A stretch of DNA of 58,270 bases, taken from positions 1 to 58,270 of the forward strand of contig JAMCYS010000160.1 in assembly GCA_023473795.1 (NCBI GenBank), in the 5' to 3' direction. Both the position numbers and the translations under genes were made by a program. Positions 1 to 7,749 of this stretch are shown piece after piece. The DNA is from Chloroflexota bacterium. Its GTDB lineage: Bacteria; Chloroflexota; UBA6077; FW602-bin22; JAMCYS01. Position 1 is the stretch's first letter. Every line of letters begins with the position of its first letter. The notes beneath the pieces are model-generated. The model saw only the letters and a list, made by a program, of their open reading frames with translations. It had not been told where the DNA came from and did not search any database.

Positions 1-1
1 C

Positions 2-730
2 CAGGGCTACTGCCACTACGCGCACGTGGTGCCCGAGCACTTCGTGGTGCACTTCGGCAACGTGGCCAGCGGCGGCCTCTTCGAGTGGGCGCTCAGACAG
101 TACTGGCCGGAGGTGGACGAGTCGCCGCAGGGCCGCCAACGCGCCTACCAGGCCGCCTTCGCCGCGGCCGGGGCGGCGCCGCTCGGCTCGGGGGGCGTCT
201 TCTGGACGCCGCACCTGCGCGGGGCGGGCAGCCCCTGGTTCGACGACCGGGCCAAAGCGGCGATCATAGGCCTGACCGACGCCCACGGTCGCGGGCACGT
301 ACTGCGGGCGGTGATGGAGGCGCTCTGCTACTGGCAGCGGGAGAACCTCGAGGCGGTGAGCCAGCTGCTGGACGTCCCCAGAGACGGCGACCTGGTGGCC
401 TACGGCGGGAGCACGCGCTCGGCACTGTGGATGCAAATCAAGGCCGACGTCACCGGGCGGCGAGTGCGGGTGGTGGAGCTGGCGGAGGCGGTGGCGCAAG
501 GCGCGGCGCTGCTGGCGGGCATCGGGGCCGGTGTCTTTCCCTCCTTCCAGGCCGCGGCCGACTCCGTGCAGCGGCCGACGACGCTCTACGAGCCCATCCC
601 TGCCCACACCGAGCAGTATGCCGAGTACTACGAGAAGATCTACCGCCATCTCTACTACGCCATCCAGGAGGTCAACTACAAGATCCACGAGGCCTTCTGG
701 AGCGAGGGCAAACTGAAGGGCCAGACCTAG
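2..730 (+). CDS. FGGY-family carbohydrate kinase, C-terminal part
   Basis: This is the C-terminal half of a sugar or polyol kinase of the FGGY family (xylulokinase/glycerokinase type), which phosphorylates a sugar with ATP in the cytoplasm. The frame is open from the left edge of the window, so the start and the N-terminal FGGY_N domain lie outside; 242 residues are visible. The ADP-binding region GGSTRSALWMQIKADVTG is followed by the typical EAVAQGAALLAGIGAG segment, both hallmarks of FGGY_C. The C-terminal tail after the Ala/Gly helix is rich in Tyr and Glu, as in xylulokinases. The substrate cannot be told from this half. A hairpin with a T-rich tail follows the stop, so it is probably the last gene of its transcript. 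Confidence 0.88.
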   Translation, partial: QGYCHYAHVVPEHFVVHFGNVASGGLFEWALRQYWPEVDESPQGRQRAYQAAFAAAGAAPLGSGGVFWTPHLRGAGSPWFDDRAKAAIIGLTDAHGRGHVLRAVMEALCYWQRENLEAVSQLLDVPRDGDLVAYGGSTRSALWMQIKADVTGRRVRVVELAEAVAQGAALLAGIGAGVFPSFQAAADSVQRPTTLYEPIPAHTEQYAEYYEKIYRHLYYAIQEVNYKIHEAFWSEGKLKGQT

Positions 731-787
731 CCAGCAGTGGCCGGGCCAAGCCAACGGAACCGGCTCAAGCCGGCTGCGACTCTCCTC

Positions 788-819
788 AGCCCCCTCCCCG
801 GGGGCTTCGTTTTCTTAGA
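788..819 (+). terminator. Rho-independent terminator after the sugar kinase
   Basis: Perfect 7-bp stem (788-794 with 800-806, C5/G5 core closed by AG/CT) with a 5-nt loop, followed by TCGTTTTCTT. It lies 57 nt after the kinase stop. Confidence 0.7.
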
Positions 820-913
820 CCGGCGCCGCGGCCACAGCTACCGCCACAGGCGGACCAATTGCCTTTCCCCCGACCACTGGGAGAGGCCCTTTTTCGTTAA
901 CCAACTGGTGATT

Positions 914-941
914 TTGCCAACTTGGCGAACTGTGTTATTAT
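914..941 (+). promoter_or_regulatory. Sigma-70-type promoter for the triheme protein gene
   Basis: TTGCCA (914-919), a 16-nt spacer and TATTAT (936-941). Predicted transcription start is near 948, about 200 nt upstream of the ATG of the triheme protein. This implies an unusually long 5-prime leader. Confidence 0.6.
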
Positions 942-947
942 GGTAGC

Positions 948-1150
948 TAGCCCAGAGGTACAGCGCCACACAGTAGAGAGCGCAGCAGGTCGCATTTCGA
1001 GACGGGATGCGCTAGAACGCGCGAAGAGGAGGTGACCCGGGAACCCTACTGGCGGGACGCTGGTCTCCGGTGACCACGGGCCGTCCCTCGAATGGAGGGT
1101 GTGTAGGGCGCGTTGCCTGGCAACGCGCGGCAATAAGGAGGCGCTGATTC
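948..1150 (+). promoter_or_regulatory. Long structured 5-prime leader of the triheme gene
   Basis: About 200 nt between the predicted transcription start and the ATG with no credible ORF. It ends in several hairpins: TGGTC/GACCA (around 1069-1084), CCCTC/GAGGG (1085-1089 with 1095-1099) and a 10-bp perfect inverted repeat at 1108-1117/1119-1128. The last one sits just before the AAGGAGG ribosome binding site at about 1135, so it could gate translation. It does not match a riboswitch class that I recognise. Confidence 0.45.
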
Positions 1151-1993
1151 ATGCACACTAGGCAGCGAGGGTTGCTTTACCTCTTCGCCATCTTGGGCCT
1201 GCTGGCGATGCTGGCGGCGGGAACGGGCGCGCTCAGCGCCGCTGCCCCCAACGGAACCGCGAGCATTACCGCGCCGGCGAACAACGCCACGTTGACCGGC
1301 ACGGTGCAGGTTCAGGGCACGGCAACGGCCAACAACTTCACCTTCTACAAGTTGGAATTTGGCTTGGGCGCCAACCCGACTAGCTGGTCGGTGATCGGCG
1401 TCCTGATGACCACCCAGGTGTCCTCCGGCAATCTCGGCGCCTGGGACACGACCAAAGTGCCGGACGGGCAGTACACGCTGAAGCTGACGGTGGTGGACAA
1501 CACCGGCAACTATCTCACGGCAGCGGTCCCGGTGACCGTGGCCAATGCCGGCCCGCCGCCGGCCCCCGCGGTGCCGCGGCGCGGCTGCACGGCCTGCCAC
1601 GTGCCGGTGAGGCCTGACGGCCGCTACTCGCTCGGTTGGGAGGCCATGAACGCGGCTAAGGCTATAGGTATCAACCATCCCACGGTCAGCCCGAGTGGCA
1701 TCTCGATCAAACCTACCGATACCGTCGGCCCTGCTCCCTGCCTCGAGTGCCACGGCGCGGGCAGCGGCGCGCGGGCGGACAACGGCGTTGTTGCCAACCT
1801 CTCTCTGCGCGACATCGTGCACCCGGCGCACATGTTCAGCGATATCTTCCCCAGCGAGTTCAAGGGCAACTGCTTCAGCTGCCACAACGTGAACAACGAG
1901 GGCGAGTTCATGATCCTCGGCCAGAAGGTGGACGTGAACGAGAACGGCATTCCCAAGGTGCTGCCGATTCCGGGCATGTTGGAGCCAACTTAG
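1151..1993 (+). CDS. Secreted triheme c-type cytochrome with Ig-like domain
   Basis: A 280-residue exported protein. Residues 1-31 form a signal peptide (basic start, hydrophobic core LLYLFAILGLLAMLA, Ala-rich cleavage region). Residues about 36-131 look like a bacterial Ig-like fold (TASITAPANN, then LKLTVVDNTGN). A short Pro/Ala hinge leads to a C-terminal region with three CXXCH haem sites: CTACH (146-150), CLECH (197-201) and CFSCH (241-245). Extra His residues (INHP at 175-178, VHPAH at 223-227) could be distal ligands. It probably carries electrons outside the membrane or binds a partner through its Ig module; no oxidoreductase partner is next to it. The ATG follows a strong AAGGAGG. 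It appears monocistronic, with its own promoter, leader and terminator. Confidence 0.85.
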   Translation: MHTRQRGLLYLFAILGLLAMLAAGTGALSAAAPNGTASITAPANNATLTGTVQVQGTATANNFTFYKLEFGLGANPTSWSVIGVLMTTQVSSGNLGAWDTTKVPDGQYTLKLTVVDNTGNYLTAAVPVTVANAGPPPAPAVPRRGCTACHVPVRPDGRYSLGWEAMNAAKAIGINHPTVSPSGISIKPTDTVGPAPCLECHGAGSGARADNGVVANLSLRDIVHPAHMFSDIFPSEFKGNCFSCHNVNNEGEFMILGQKVDVNENGIPKVLPIPGMLEPT

Positions 1994-2018
1994 GTCGCGG
2001 ACCGGCTCTGTCGACGCC

Positions 2019-2060
2019 AAGAGCCCCCTCCCCAGACGCGGGGAGGGGGCTCTTGTTTGT
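2019..2060 (+). terminator. Strong hairpin terminator after the triheme gene
   Basis: Perfect 15-bp stem (2019-2033 with 2040-2054), loop AGACGC, followed by GTTTGT. Strong enough to work for both strands. Confidence 0.8.
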
Positions 2061-2220
2061 AGTAGCGGGCTTAAGCACGCCCGCCTGGCCAGAAAGCGGG
2101 TCGGGCGCCCCGACCGCTGGTCATGGAGTCCGCAACATGAAGAATGCCAAAGCCGGCGGACTGAAGTCCGCACTACGAACGGGATGAACGGTTGTTTGTA
2201 GTGCGGACTTCAGTCCGTTC
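2055..2220. repeat. Dispersed GTTTGTAGT hairpin repeats (family C), three copies
   Basis: Copy at 2055-2084 has a GCGGGC/GCCCGC stem. Two further copies face each other, one inverted (2155-2180) and one direct (2194-2220), and pair over about 24 of 26 positions. Each copy is GTTTGTAGT followed by a palindrome centred on CTT(A/C)AG. Related copies occur at 30291-30365 and 54016-54079. No gene lies between 1994 and 2264. Confidence 0.75.
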
Positions 2221-2264
2221 GTCTCCTGCTTAGCTGAGGCTGGTAGTATTTGGCAAAGGATAGA

Positions 2265-3482
2265 CTACCTTTCCGCTGCCAGCTGGACTGCCCCGCAGGG
2301 GAAGACGGCGACCGAGCCTCCCCGGGGGTGGAACTCGGCCAGTGCCCCCAGTACGCCGCACCAGTCGTCAACCAGGCGCGCGTTCTTGGGCACGCTGTCC
2401 ATCAGCTGGCGCTGGTTGACGGTGTGGCAGAGGATGACCACGTTGCGCCCGGCCAGGCGAGGGTTGGGCTGTCTGTGCTCGTTGCGCATGTAGCGCCCCT
2501 CGAGCGAGTGGAAGCCGTAGCCGTCGCTGGAAGCGGAGACGATCACCACGGTGCCGCCCTCCCGCACCAGGGGCCGGCTGGCCGAGTTGAGAACGTGCAA
2601 GGCGTGGCCCAGGTGCATGAACTCGGTGTCCTTGGGGTACTGGTTGAAGACGCCGACGTCGGCGGGCTCGGGCGGCAAGGGCGTGGCCATAACCTCCAGT
2701 GCCCGCTTGCAGCCGGCGCGGTGCGCGGCCACCAGGTCGCCGACGAAGAGGCCGGTGATCTCGCGCCGGCCGCCGACGACCACGTTGGCGATGGCGTCGA
2801 TGCCGGCCAGGCGCACGCCCTCCTCCATGTCGGCTCGCCACTCGTTGCCCTCGATCTTGAGGAGCCCGCCCTGCAGGCGGCCGGGCCGGTGGTTCTGGTA
2901 GATGGTTTCGATGCCGGCCACGCCGGGGAAGACCGTCTTGGCGCCGGCGCTCAGGCCCGGGCCGCCGTGGGGCGAGATCTGGCCGATGCTCAACCGCATC
3001 TCGGCCTCCAGGTAGTGGCGGCTGAAGTAGACAGGCGTGCCGCGGCTGGTTTCGCCGACGTAGCCCAGGTACTCGTAAGGGTGATGGTTGATCACCTCGT
3101 AGCGGCGGACCACGTCCTCGCCCAGCTTCTTGGCCATCTCGGCGCGCGTCAGCGGCCGGTGGCAGGCGATGGCCATGAGGAACTTGATGTTCTCGTCGGG
3201 CACGCCCCCGGCGTGCAGCTCGGCCAGCACGTGCGGGATGAGCCGGTAAGCCGGCGTGGGCCGGGCGATGTCGTCGACGACGATGACGGCGCTCCGCTTG
3301 CCCCGTGCCAGCTCGGCCAGGCGCGGGGTGCCGATGGGGTTGGCGAAGGCCCGGCGGATGCCCTCCTCGCCGATGTCGGGCCCGCCCGCGGGCGGATAGA
3401 CGGTGACGGCAAAGCCGTCGGGGAAGTCGAGGGCCAGCGGCTCATCGCCGTGCCAGGAACGCCAGGTGAGCTCGATTTGCAT
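2265..3482 (-). CDS. LarA-type nickel-dependent racemase homologue (DUF2088)
   Basis: A 405-residue cytoplasmic protein of the lactate racemase LarA family, which uses a nickel-pincer nucleotide to move a hydride on 2-hydroxyacids. VVDDIARPTP (68-77) is the N-domain signature. The residues at the positions of the four LarA active-site residues are all present: His108 in ACHRP, His172 in PHGGPG, Lys182 in LSAGAK (the cofactor-bearing lysine of LarA) and His198 in YQNH. It should therefore be an active cofactor-dependent enzyme. LarB/C/E cofactor makers are not in the window. The substrate is unlikely to be lactate given the setting: it is the last gene of a minus-strand run after a transaminase and an M81 peptidase, so epimerisation of a 2-hydroxyacid derived from an amino acid is a fair inference. 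ATG start with AGGAGAAAGG upstream. Confidence 0.85.
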   Translation of the reverse strand: MQIELTWRSWHGDEPLALDFPDGFAVTVYPPAGGPDIGEEGIRRAFANPIGTPRLAELARGKRSAVIVVDDIARPTPAYRLIPHVLAELHAGGVPDENIKFLMAIACHRPLTRAEMAKKLGEDVVRRYEVINHHPYEYLGYVGETSRGTPVYFSRHYLEAEMRLSIGQISPHGGPGLSAGAKTVFPGVAGIETIYQNHRPGRLQGGLLKIEGNEWRADMEEGVRLAGIDAIANVVVGGRREITGLFVGDLVAAHRAGCKRALEVMATPLPPEPADVGVFNQYPKDTEFMHLGHALHVLNSASRPLVREGGTVVIVSASSDGYGFHSLEGRYMRNEHRQPNPRLAGRNVVILCHTVNQRQLMDSVPKNARLVDDWCGVLGALAEFHPRGGSVAVFPCGAVQLAAER

Positions 3483-3516
3483 ATGGACTATTCCTTTCTC
3501 CTAAGGAAAGAAACGG

Positions 3517-3690
3517 CCACCGCGGAGTGCGCGGAGGAAGCACGACGCTAACCACCGAGACACCGAGGACACCTAGAGCGAAGGAAAAAGGAGGGTTTAG
3601 ACGATCAATCCTGCTCCATTCCGGTCTCGGCGCTCTCCGTGTCTCGGTGGTTGCCTTTCGGTCCTCTCTCCGCGCTCTCCGCGGTAGTTC
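3517..3690. repeat. MITE-like element with nested inverted ends (family A)
   Basis: The gap between the transaminase and the LarA homologue is filled by nested inverted repeats. The outer pair is ACCGCGGAGTGCGCGGAG against its near complement at about 3665-3687. The inner pair is AACCACCGAGACAC (3550-3563) against GTGTCTCGGTGGTT (3639-3652). Half-copies of the same sequence occur at about 42743-42772 and 55380-55510. It carries no gene. Confidence 0.7.
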
Positions 3691-3695
3691 GATCC

Positions 3696-5018
3696 CTACA
3701 GATTGTGCAGGGCGTCTTCGACGCGGTTGAGCGTCTCCTCGATGTCGGCCAGGCTGTGGCTGGCGGAGAAGCCGTGATGGCCCAGAGCCAGCTTGCCGTA
3801 GTTATGGAAATAGAGCCCGCGCTCGAAGCAGGCGCGGATGAACTTGTAGCCCAGGTCGCCGTCGATGGTGGCGCAGTCCTGGTAGCATTTCACCTCCTTG
3901 GTGACGCCGAAGTAGATGCCAAAGCGCGCGCCCAAACCCTGCACGCGCACCGGCACGCCGTGCGAGGCGAAAAGGTCGGCCAGGCCGCCGTAGAGCCGCT
4001 CCGCCTTGGCGAAGATGGCGGGGTAGAAGCCATCCTGGCGGATCTCGGTCAGGGAAGCGATGACGGCCAGCATGGCGAACAGGTGGCCGGAGTAGGTGCC
4101 GGAATGGGCGGCCGGGCCGAAGGGGCTGAAGGTCCGCATGAACTCTGCCTTGCCGGCGATGACAGCCAGCGGCAGGCCGTTAGCCACGGCTTTGGCCAGG
4201 GTGCAGACGTCGGGCGTGACGCCGTAGTACTGCTGGGCGCCGCCGGGGGCCATGCGGAAACCCGACAGCACCTCGTCGAAGATCAGCAGCGCCCCGTGCT
4301 TCGTGGTCTCCGCCCGCAGCAACTCGAGCATCCCCGGCTCGGGCGGGATGCAACCGGAATTGTAGTTGACCGGCTCGCAGATGACCGCCGCCAGCTCGTC
4401 GCCGTGCTCGCGCATAGCCTGCTGGAAGGCGGCAGGGTCGTTCCAGGGGACCACGATGACGAACTGGGCGATCTCCTTGGGCACGCCGGCCGACTCGACC
4501 AGCAGCGGCACGTAGGGGTAGGTCGGGAACTCGGCGCGGGCGGGGCCGTGGGCGTTCCACATCACGTAGTCGTGCAGGCCGTGGAAGTGGCCCTCGAACT
4601 TGAGTATCTTGTCGCGTTTGGTGTGGGCCCGGGCCAGGCGGATGGCGCTCATTGTGGCCTCGGAGCCCGAGTTGGCGAAGCGCACCCGCTCGGCGCAGGG
4701 CACGGTCTCGGAGATCAGCCGGGCGGCCCGGCTGTGGTACTCGGTTTCGTAGGCGCAAATGACGCCCATGGCCAGGGCCTTCTCGATGCCCTCGCGGATG
4801 CGGGGGTGGTTGTGGCCGAGGAAGGTGGCGCCGTGGGAGAGGTTGTAGTCGATGAACTCGCGGCCGTCGACGTCGTAGACGCGCGAGCCGTCGCCGTGGG
4901 TGAGGTAGAGCGGCCGGCCGGTGGCGGCGTTGAGCCGGGCCGAGCCGGAGACGCCGGCCACCAGATAGCGGCTGGCGAAGTCGAAGAGTTCGTCGGTGCG
5001 TCCGGGTTTAGTTGGCAT
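3696..5018 (-). CDS. Class III PLP aminotransferase, glutamate-1-semialdehyde aminomutase-like
   Basis: A 440-residue PLP enzyme of the HemL/class III aminotransferase group. SGSEATMSAIRLAR (117-130) binds the PLP phosphate, CEPV is at 214-217, DEVLSGFR (248-255) supplies the pyridine Asp248, and Lys276 in TLAKAVANGLP should form the Schiff base. It resembles HemL in length and order but its active-site strand differs from the usual GKxIGGGLP of true aminomutases, and no haem genes are nearby, so a catabolic beta- or omega-amino acid transaminase is more likely. Start at 5018 because AGGAGG sits 7 nt upstream. A longer frame to 5069 would run into a 20-bp palindrome. It lies between an M81 peptidase and a LarA homologue on the same strand. 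Confidence 0.85.
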   Translation of the reverse strand: MPTKPGRTDELFDFASRYLVAGVSGSARLNAATGRPLYLTHGDGSRVYDVDGREFIDYNLSHGATFLGHNHPRIREGIEKALAMGVICAYETEYHSRAARLISETVPCAERVRFANSGSEATMSAIRLARAHTKRDKILKFEGHFHGLHDYVMWNAHGPARAEFPTYPYVPLLVESAGVPKEIAQFVIVVPWNDPAAFQQAMREHGDELAAVICEPVNYNSGCIPPEPGMLELLRAETTKHGALLIFDEVLSGFRMAPGGAQQYYGVTPDVCTLAKAVANGLPLAVIAGKAEFMRTFSPFGPAAHSGTYSGHLFAMLAVIASLTEIRQDGFYPAIFAKAERLYGGLADLFASHGVPVRVQGLGARFGIYFGVTKEVKCYQDCATIDGDLGYKFIRACFERGLYFHNYGKLALGHHGFSASHSLADIEETLNRVEDALHNL

Positions 5019-5061
5019 TGCGTTCCTCCTGGGCACAGCGCCCGTATGTGGACACAGTCTT

Positions 5062-5104
5062 CGTGTCATTCTGAGCCCGCCGCAGGCGGGCTCAGAATGA
5101 CACG
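5062..5104. repeat. Perfect 20-bp palindrome with TCATTCTGAG arms
   Basis: CGTGTCATTCTGAGCCCGCC pairs perfectly with 5085-5104 around a GCA loop. It lies between the stop of one M81 gene and the start of the transaminase, and could end or slow transcription within the operon. The CATTCTGAG arm is a commonly seen dispersed bacterial repeat. Confidence 0.75.
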
Positions 5105-5136
5105 GTAGCCGAGGGCCTCAGCGTAACAACCGTGTT

Positions 5137-6615
5137 CTACCACGGCTCCTGCAAATCAGGATCGAAGGGCCAGAGCGGGCGGCGAATCCGCCGGAAGGGC
5201 AAGCGAGTGAGATCGCTGTCGGTGGGTCCGGGCGTGTCCAGCTCGAAGATGGCCGCGGCAAACGAGCTGTAGATGGCCCGGAAGCCGCCCGGCGACTTGA
5301 CCTGCACTAGCTTGAAGTTCCGCGGCCGCAGGCCCGAGGAATGATACACCTCCCGGTCGATAGTCATCGCCGGCCGCTCGCTGAGCACCAGGGTAATCCC
5401 ACCGGCCTGGAAGACGGCCGTGCGGCCAGCGTGCACCGGCATCGGCGGCAGCTCGGCCTGGAAATCGCCGTCCGTGAGGGTCTTGACGTAGCCGGCCACC
5501 TGCACGGGCTGATAGAAGGCCGGCGTGAGCCGGCCGCCAACCGGCAGGGTGAGCCGGGCGCCGACGCCCGCCGCGAAGCAGGTAGCCACGGCCTGTGGAT
5601 CGGTGACCGTGAGCAGGGCAGTGTCTTGATAACCCGCCGCCAGCAGCGCCCGCAACAGCAGGTTGCCGTCGCCGTAGCCGCCGCCCGAGACACTGTCGGC
5701 GGAGTCGGTGACCACGACCGGTTTCTTCTCGCCGGCCAGCGCGAAGGCGATGACCTCCTCGATAGGCGTCTTCCGCACCAGGAAGCGCTCGCGGCGATCC
5801 CAGAGCATTCGGGCCAGTTCGTCGGCCCTGGCCTGGGCGAGGGCGCGGTCGCCGTCGGCCACCACCACCGTCGACCAGCCCAGTTCGGTCATGTCCATCC
5901 AGGGCTGAGTGGCGAAGACCGTCGCCGCCAGAATGCCTGGCTCCTGCTCCATGGCCAGGATGCGGTCCATGACCTCTTTCATCGGCCCCTGGCTGGTGTT
6001 GTGCCGCTCGGCCGAGGCGATCATGCGGGTCTTGCGCTGCATCACCACCGGCCGGATTTCGCCCTTCAGCGCCCGCACCAGGATGCGCATGGCGCGCTGG
6101 CCGGTGTCGTAGAAGTCGACGTGGGGATGGGTGTGATAGCCGACGATGGCATCCGCCGGCCTGACCGAAAGGTCGGTGAGGTGGCAGTGCATGTCGAAGG
6201 AAACGACTATGGGCACCTGGGGGCCGACGAGCTCGCGCACGCGGGTTAGCAAATCGCCTTCGGGGTCCTCCAGGCTCTCGGTGCTCATGGCCCCGTGCAG
6301 GGGCAGCATCACGCCGTCGATCCTGCCGGCGTTCTCGCGAGCGCCGGCCAGGATGCGATCGCGCATGTACTCGTAGGCGGCGTCCGCCACCACCGGCGCG
6401 GCGCCGCCAAAGGCGTCGATGGTCGGTATCAGCTCGACGTCCTCTTGCTGGGCGATGGCCAGTATGCCGTCGATCTCCTGGCCGGTTCCCCTGGCCGGGC
6501 CGAAGACGTCGGCACCTTCGACCAGGTGATTGTTGCGGAAGGTTTCCAGAGTGGCCACTCCGGGCACGAAGCTGACGGTCTCGTGCTTCATGCCGCCGAG
6601 CAGGACGCGCTTCAT
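5137..6615 (-). CDS. M81 family metallopeptidase, MlrC-like (copy a)
   Basis: A 492-residue cytoplasmic zinc enzyme related to MlrC, the last peptidase of microcystin breakdown, which cleaves linear peptides with non-standard residues. The N-terminal HET motif is at 11-13 and LHGAM is at 106-110. The metal site is read as Asp141 and His143 (SFDMHCH) plus His165 in HTHPHVDFYDTG; the spacing of 2 and 22 residues fits the family. The C-terminal MlrC_C domain shows TDSADSVSGGGYGDGN and VQVKSPGGFRAIYSSF. It is a close paralogue of copy b (11581-13059) and both appear to lie in the same transcript. The substrate is unknown; most M81 proteins have nothing to do with microcystin. ATG start; the ribosome site AGAGG is weak. 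Confidence 0.88.
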   Translation of the reverse strand: MKRVLLGGMKHETVSFVPGVATLETFRNNHLVEGADVFGPARGTGQEIDGILAIAQQEDVELIPTIDAFGGAAPVVADAAYEYMRDRILAGARENAGRIDGVMLPLHGAMSTESLEDPEGDLLTRVRELVGPQVPIVVSFDMHCHLTDLSVRPADAIVGYHTHPHVDFYDTGQRAMRILVRALKGEIRPVVMQRKTRMIASAERHNTSQGPMKEVMDRILAMEQEPGILAATVFATQPWMDMTELGWSTVVVADGDRALAQARADELARMLWDRRERFLVRKTPIEEVIAFALAGEKKPVVVTDSADSVSGGGYGDGNLLLRALLAAGYQDTALLTVTDPQAVATCFAAGVGARLTLPVGGRLTPAFYQPVQVAGYVKTLTDGDFQAELPPMPVHAGRTAVFQAGGITLVLSERPAMTIDREVYHSSGLRPRNFKLVQVKSPGGFRAIYSSFAAAIFELDTPGPTDSDLTRLPFRRIRRPLWPFDPDLQEPW

Positions 6616-6656
6616 CTCGTTACCTCTACGCTGAGCGTTCTACAAAGGGCGGGCCG

Positions 6657-7736
6657 CTAGCCCGCCGCCAGAGGGAAGGGCGACCGCCATTGGGCGAGAT
6701 CCTCCGGGTCGAGCCAGGCGCAGATGTGCAAGCCAGTAGGCGGCAGCTCCGCGATCAGGTAGTCGAGGTCGGCCGCGGACATGTTGCCGTGGATGAGCAG
6801 CGGCTTGCGCGCCAGAATCTGCCTGCACACGGGCACCAGGTCGCGGGTGGTGACGGGCGTCGAGCCCGTGTCCAGGGCGATCTCAATGGCCCGTGGCAGC
6901 TCGGCCGCCAGCAGCGGTGGCACGGTGTGCAGGAAGCCGGAGTGCAGGTGGATGGCCGAGTAATCGAATGGCCGGCAGACCTTATCCTCGAAAGGCAATA
7001 TCACCTGCTCGTAGGTGCGGGCGGAGATGATGGACGACTGGTCGGCCTGGGTGTTCACGCAGCTACCCGGCGCCCAGATGCCGAAGGGGCTGAGATAGCC
7101 TTCATGGAAGCGCGGGGTGGCGGCGTGCTGGGCCTTGACAGTCGCCACGAAGACGTCGGAGACGGCGCCGAGCAGGTCGCGCAGGTCTTCCGGCGCGTCG
7201 TAGAGTGCCAGGCAGAGGGCATTGTCGCCCAGAACGGCGCGGGCCAGGTCGATGGGACCGCGCATGAGCGTGAGCACCGGCCAGTAGGTGCCATCGCGCC
7301 GCGCCACCAATTCCGCCAGGAAGGCCAGCAGCTTGGCTAGCCAGGGGTTATCGTCCCTCAGGGCAAGTCGCGGCCAATCGGCGGGCCTCTCTAGGCATGG
7401 CTGAGCCCAGATGCTGCCGGAGCTACGGTCGGCCATAATGGGGCAGCCGAGGACGGCCTCCACCCAGGGCAGGCGGCGGAAGGGGGCGCGGAAGTTGAAG
7501 AGATCCCCCTTGAAGGGCTTGGCGCCCGGCTCGGCCTCGAAATCGGCGAAGGCGGCGGGGTCCAGAATCTCGGGGACGAGCTGCAGCTCGTCGCCCTGCC
7601 AGGCAGCCGCCGGCACGGGGATGGCCATGGGTGCCAGGGGCACGTAGGGGATCGCCGCCAGCAAGGGGCGGTCCACCTTCTCGCGATGCCAGAAAGCGCG
7701 GTGGCGCTGAATTAGTTCCGCTGTCCGCTCGGCCAA
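6657..7736 (-). CDS. URO-D family protein (uroporphyrinogen decarboxylase-like), copy 1
   Basis: A 359-residue TIM-barrel protein of the URO-D/MtaA superfamily. Members decarboxylate uroporphyrinogen or move methyl groups to corrinoid or CoM. It lacks the RQAGR start of true HemE and has no haem genes around it, so it is more likely a methyltransferase or an uncharacterised lyase. Visible landmarks are YVPLAPMAIPVP near residue 30, AIHLHSGFLHTVPPLL in the C-terminal half, and LLIHGNMSAADLDYL. I chose a TTG start at 7736 because GGGAGGG lies 4-6 nt upstream and the preceding permease stops 13 nt earlier; the open frame continues upstream only as a shadow of the permease. It sits in the middle of the peptide-importer operon. 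Confidence 0.75.
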   Translation of the reverse strand: MAERTAELIQRHRAFWHREKVDRPLLAAIPYVPLAPMAIPVPAAAWQGDELQLVPEILDPAAFADFEAEPGAKPFKGDLFNFRAPFRRLPWVEAVLGCPIMADRSSGSIWAQPCLERPADWPRLALRDDNPWLAKLLAFLAELVARRDGTYWPVLTLMRGPIDLARAVLGDNALCLALYDAPEDLRDLLGAVSDVFVATVKAQHAATPRFHEGYLSPFGIWAPGSCVNTQADQSSIISARTYEQVILPFEDKVCRPFDYSAIHLHSGFLHTVPPLLAAELPRAIEIALDTGSTPVTTRDLVPVCRQILARKPLLIHGNMSAADLDYLIAELPPTGLHICAWLDPEDLAQWRSPFPLAAG

Positions 7737-7749
7737 TGATCCCTCCCGT

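Noticed and set aside
1066-1100. T-box-like words (GGTGACCACGG, CCGTCCCTCG) in the triheme leader
   Set aside because: The conserved TGGNACC core is broken by an extra base, no specifier stem is seen, and the gene downstream is not an amino-acid gene.
3696-5018. True glutamate-1-semialdehyde aminomutase (hemL), with the URO-D genes as hemE
   Set aside because: No other tetrapyrrole genes are nearby, the lysine motif differs from HemL, and the URO-D-like proteins lack HemE N-terminal signatures. The operon is about peptides.
3639-5108. Long plus-strand ORF of 489 codons
   Set aside because: It is the shadow of the aminotransferase on the minus strand; its sequence is low-complexity Gly/Ala/Val/His text without motifs. 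The same holds for the long plus-strand frames over 2250-3551, 21328-22416 and similar.
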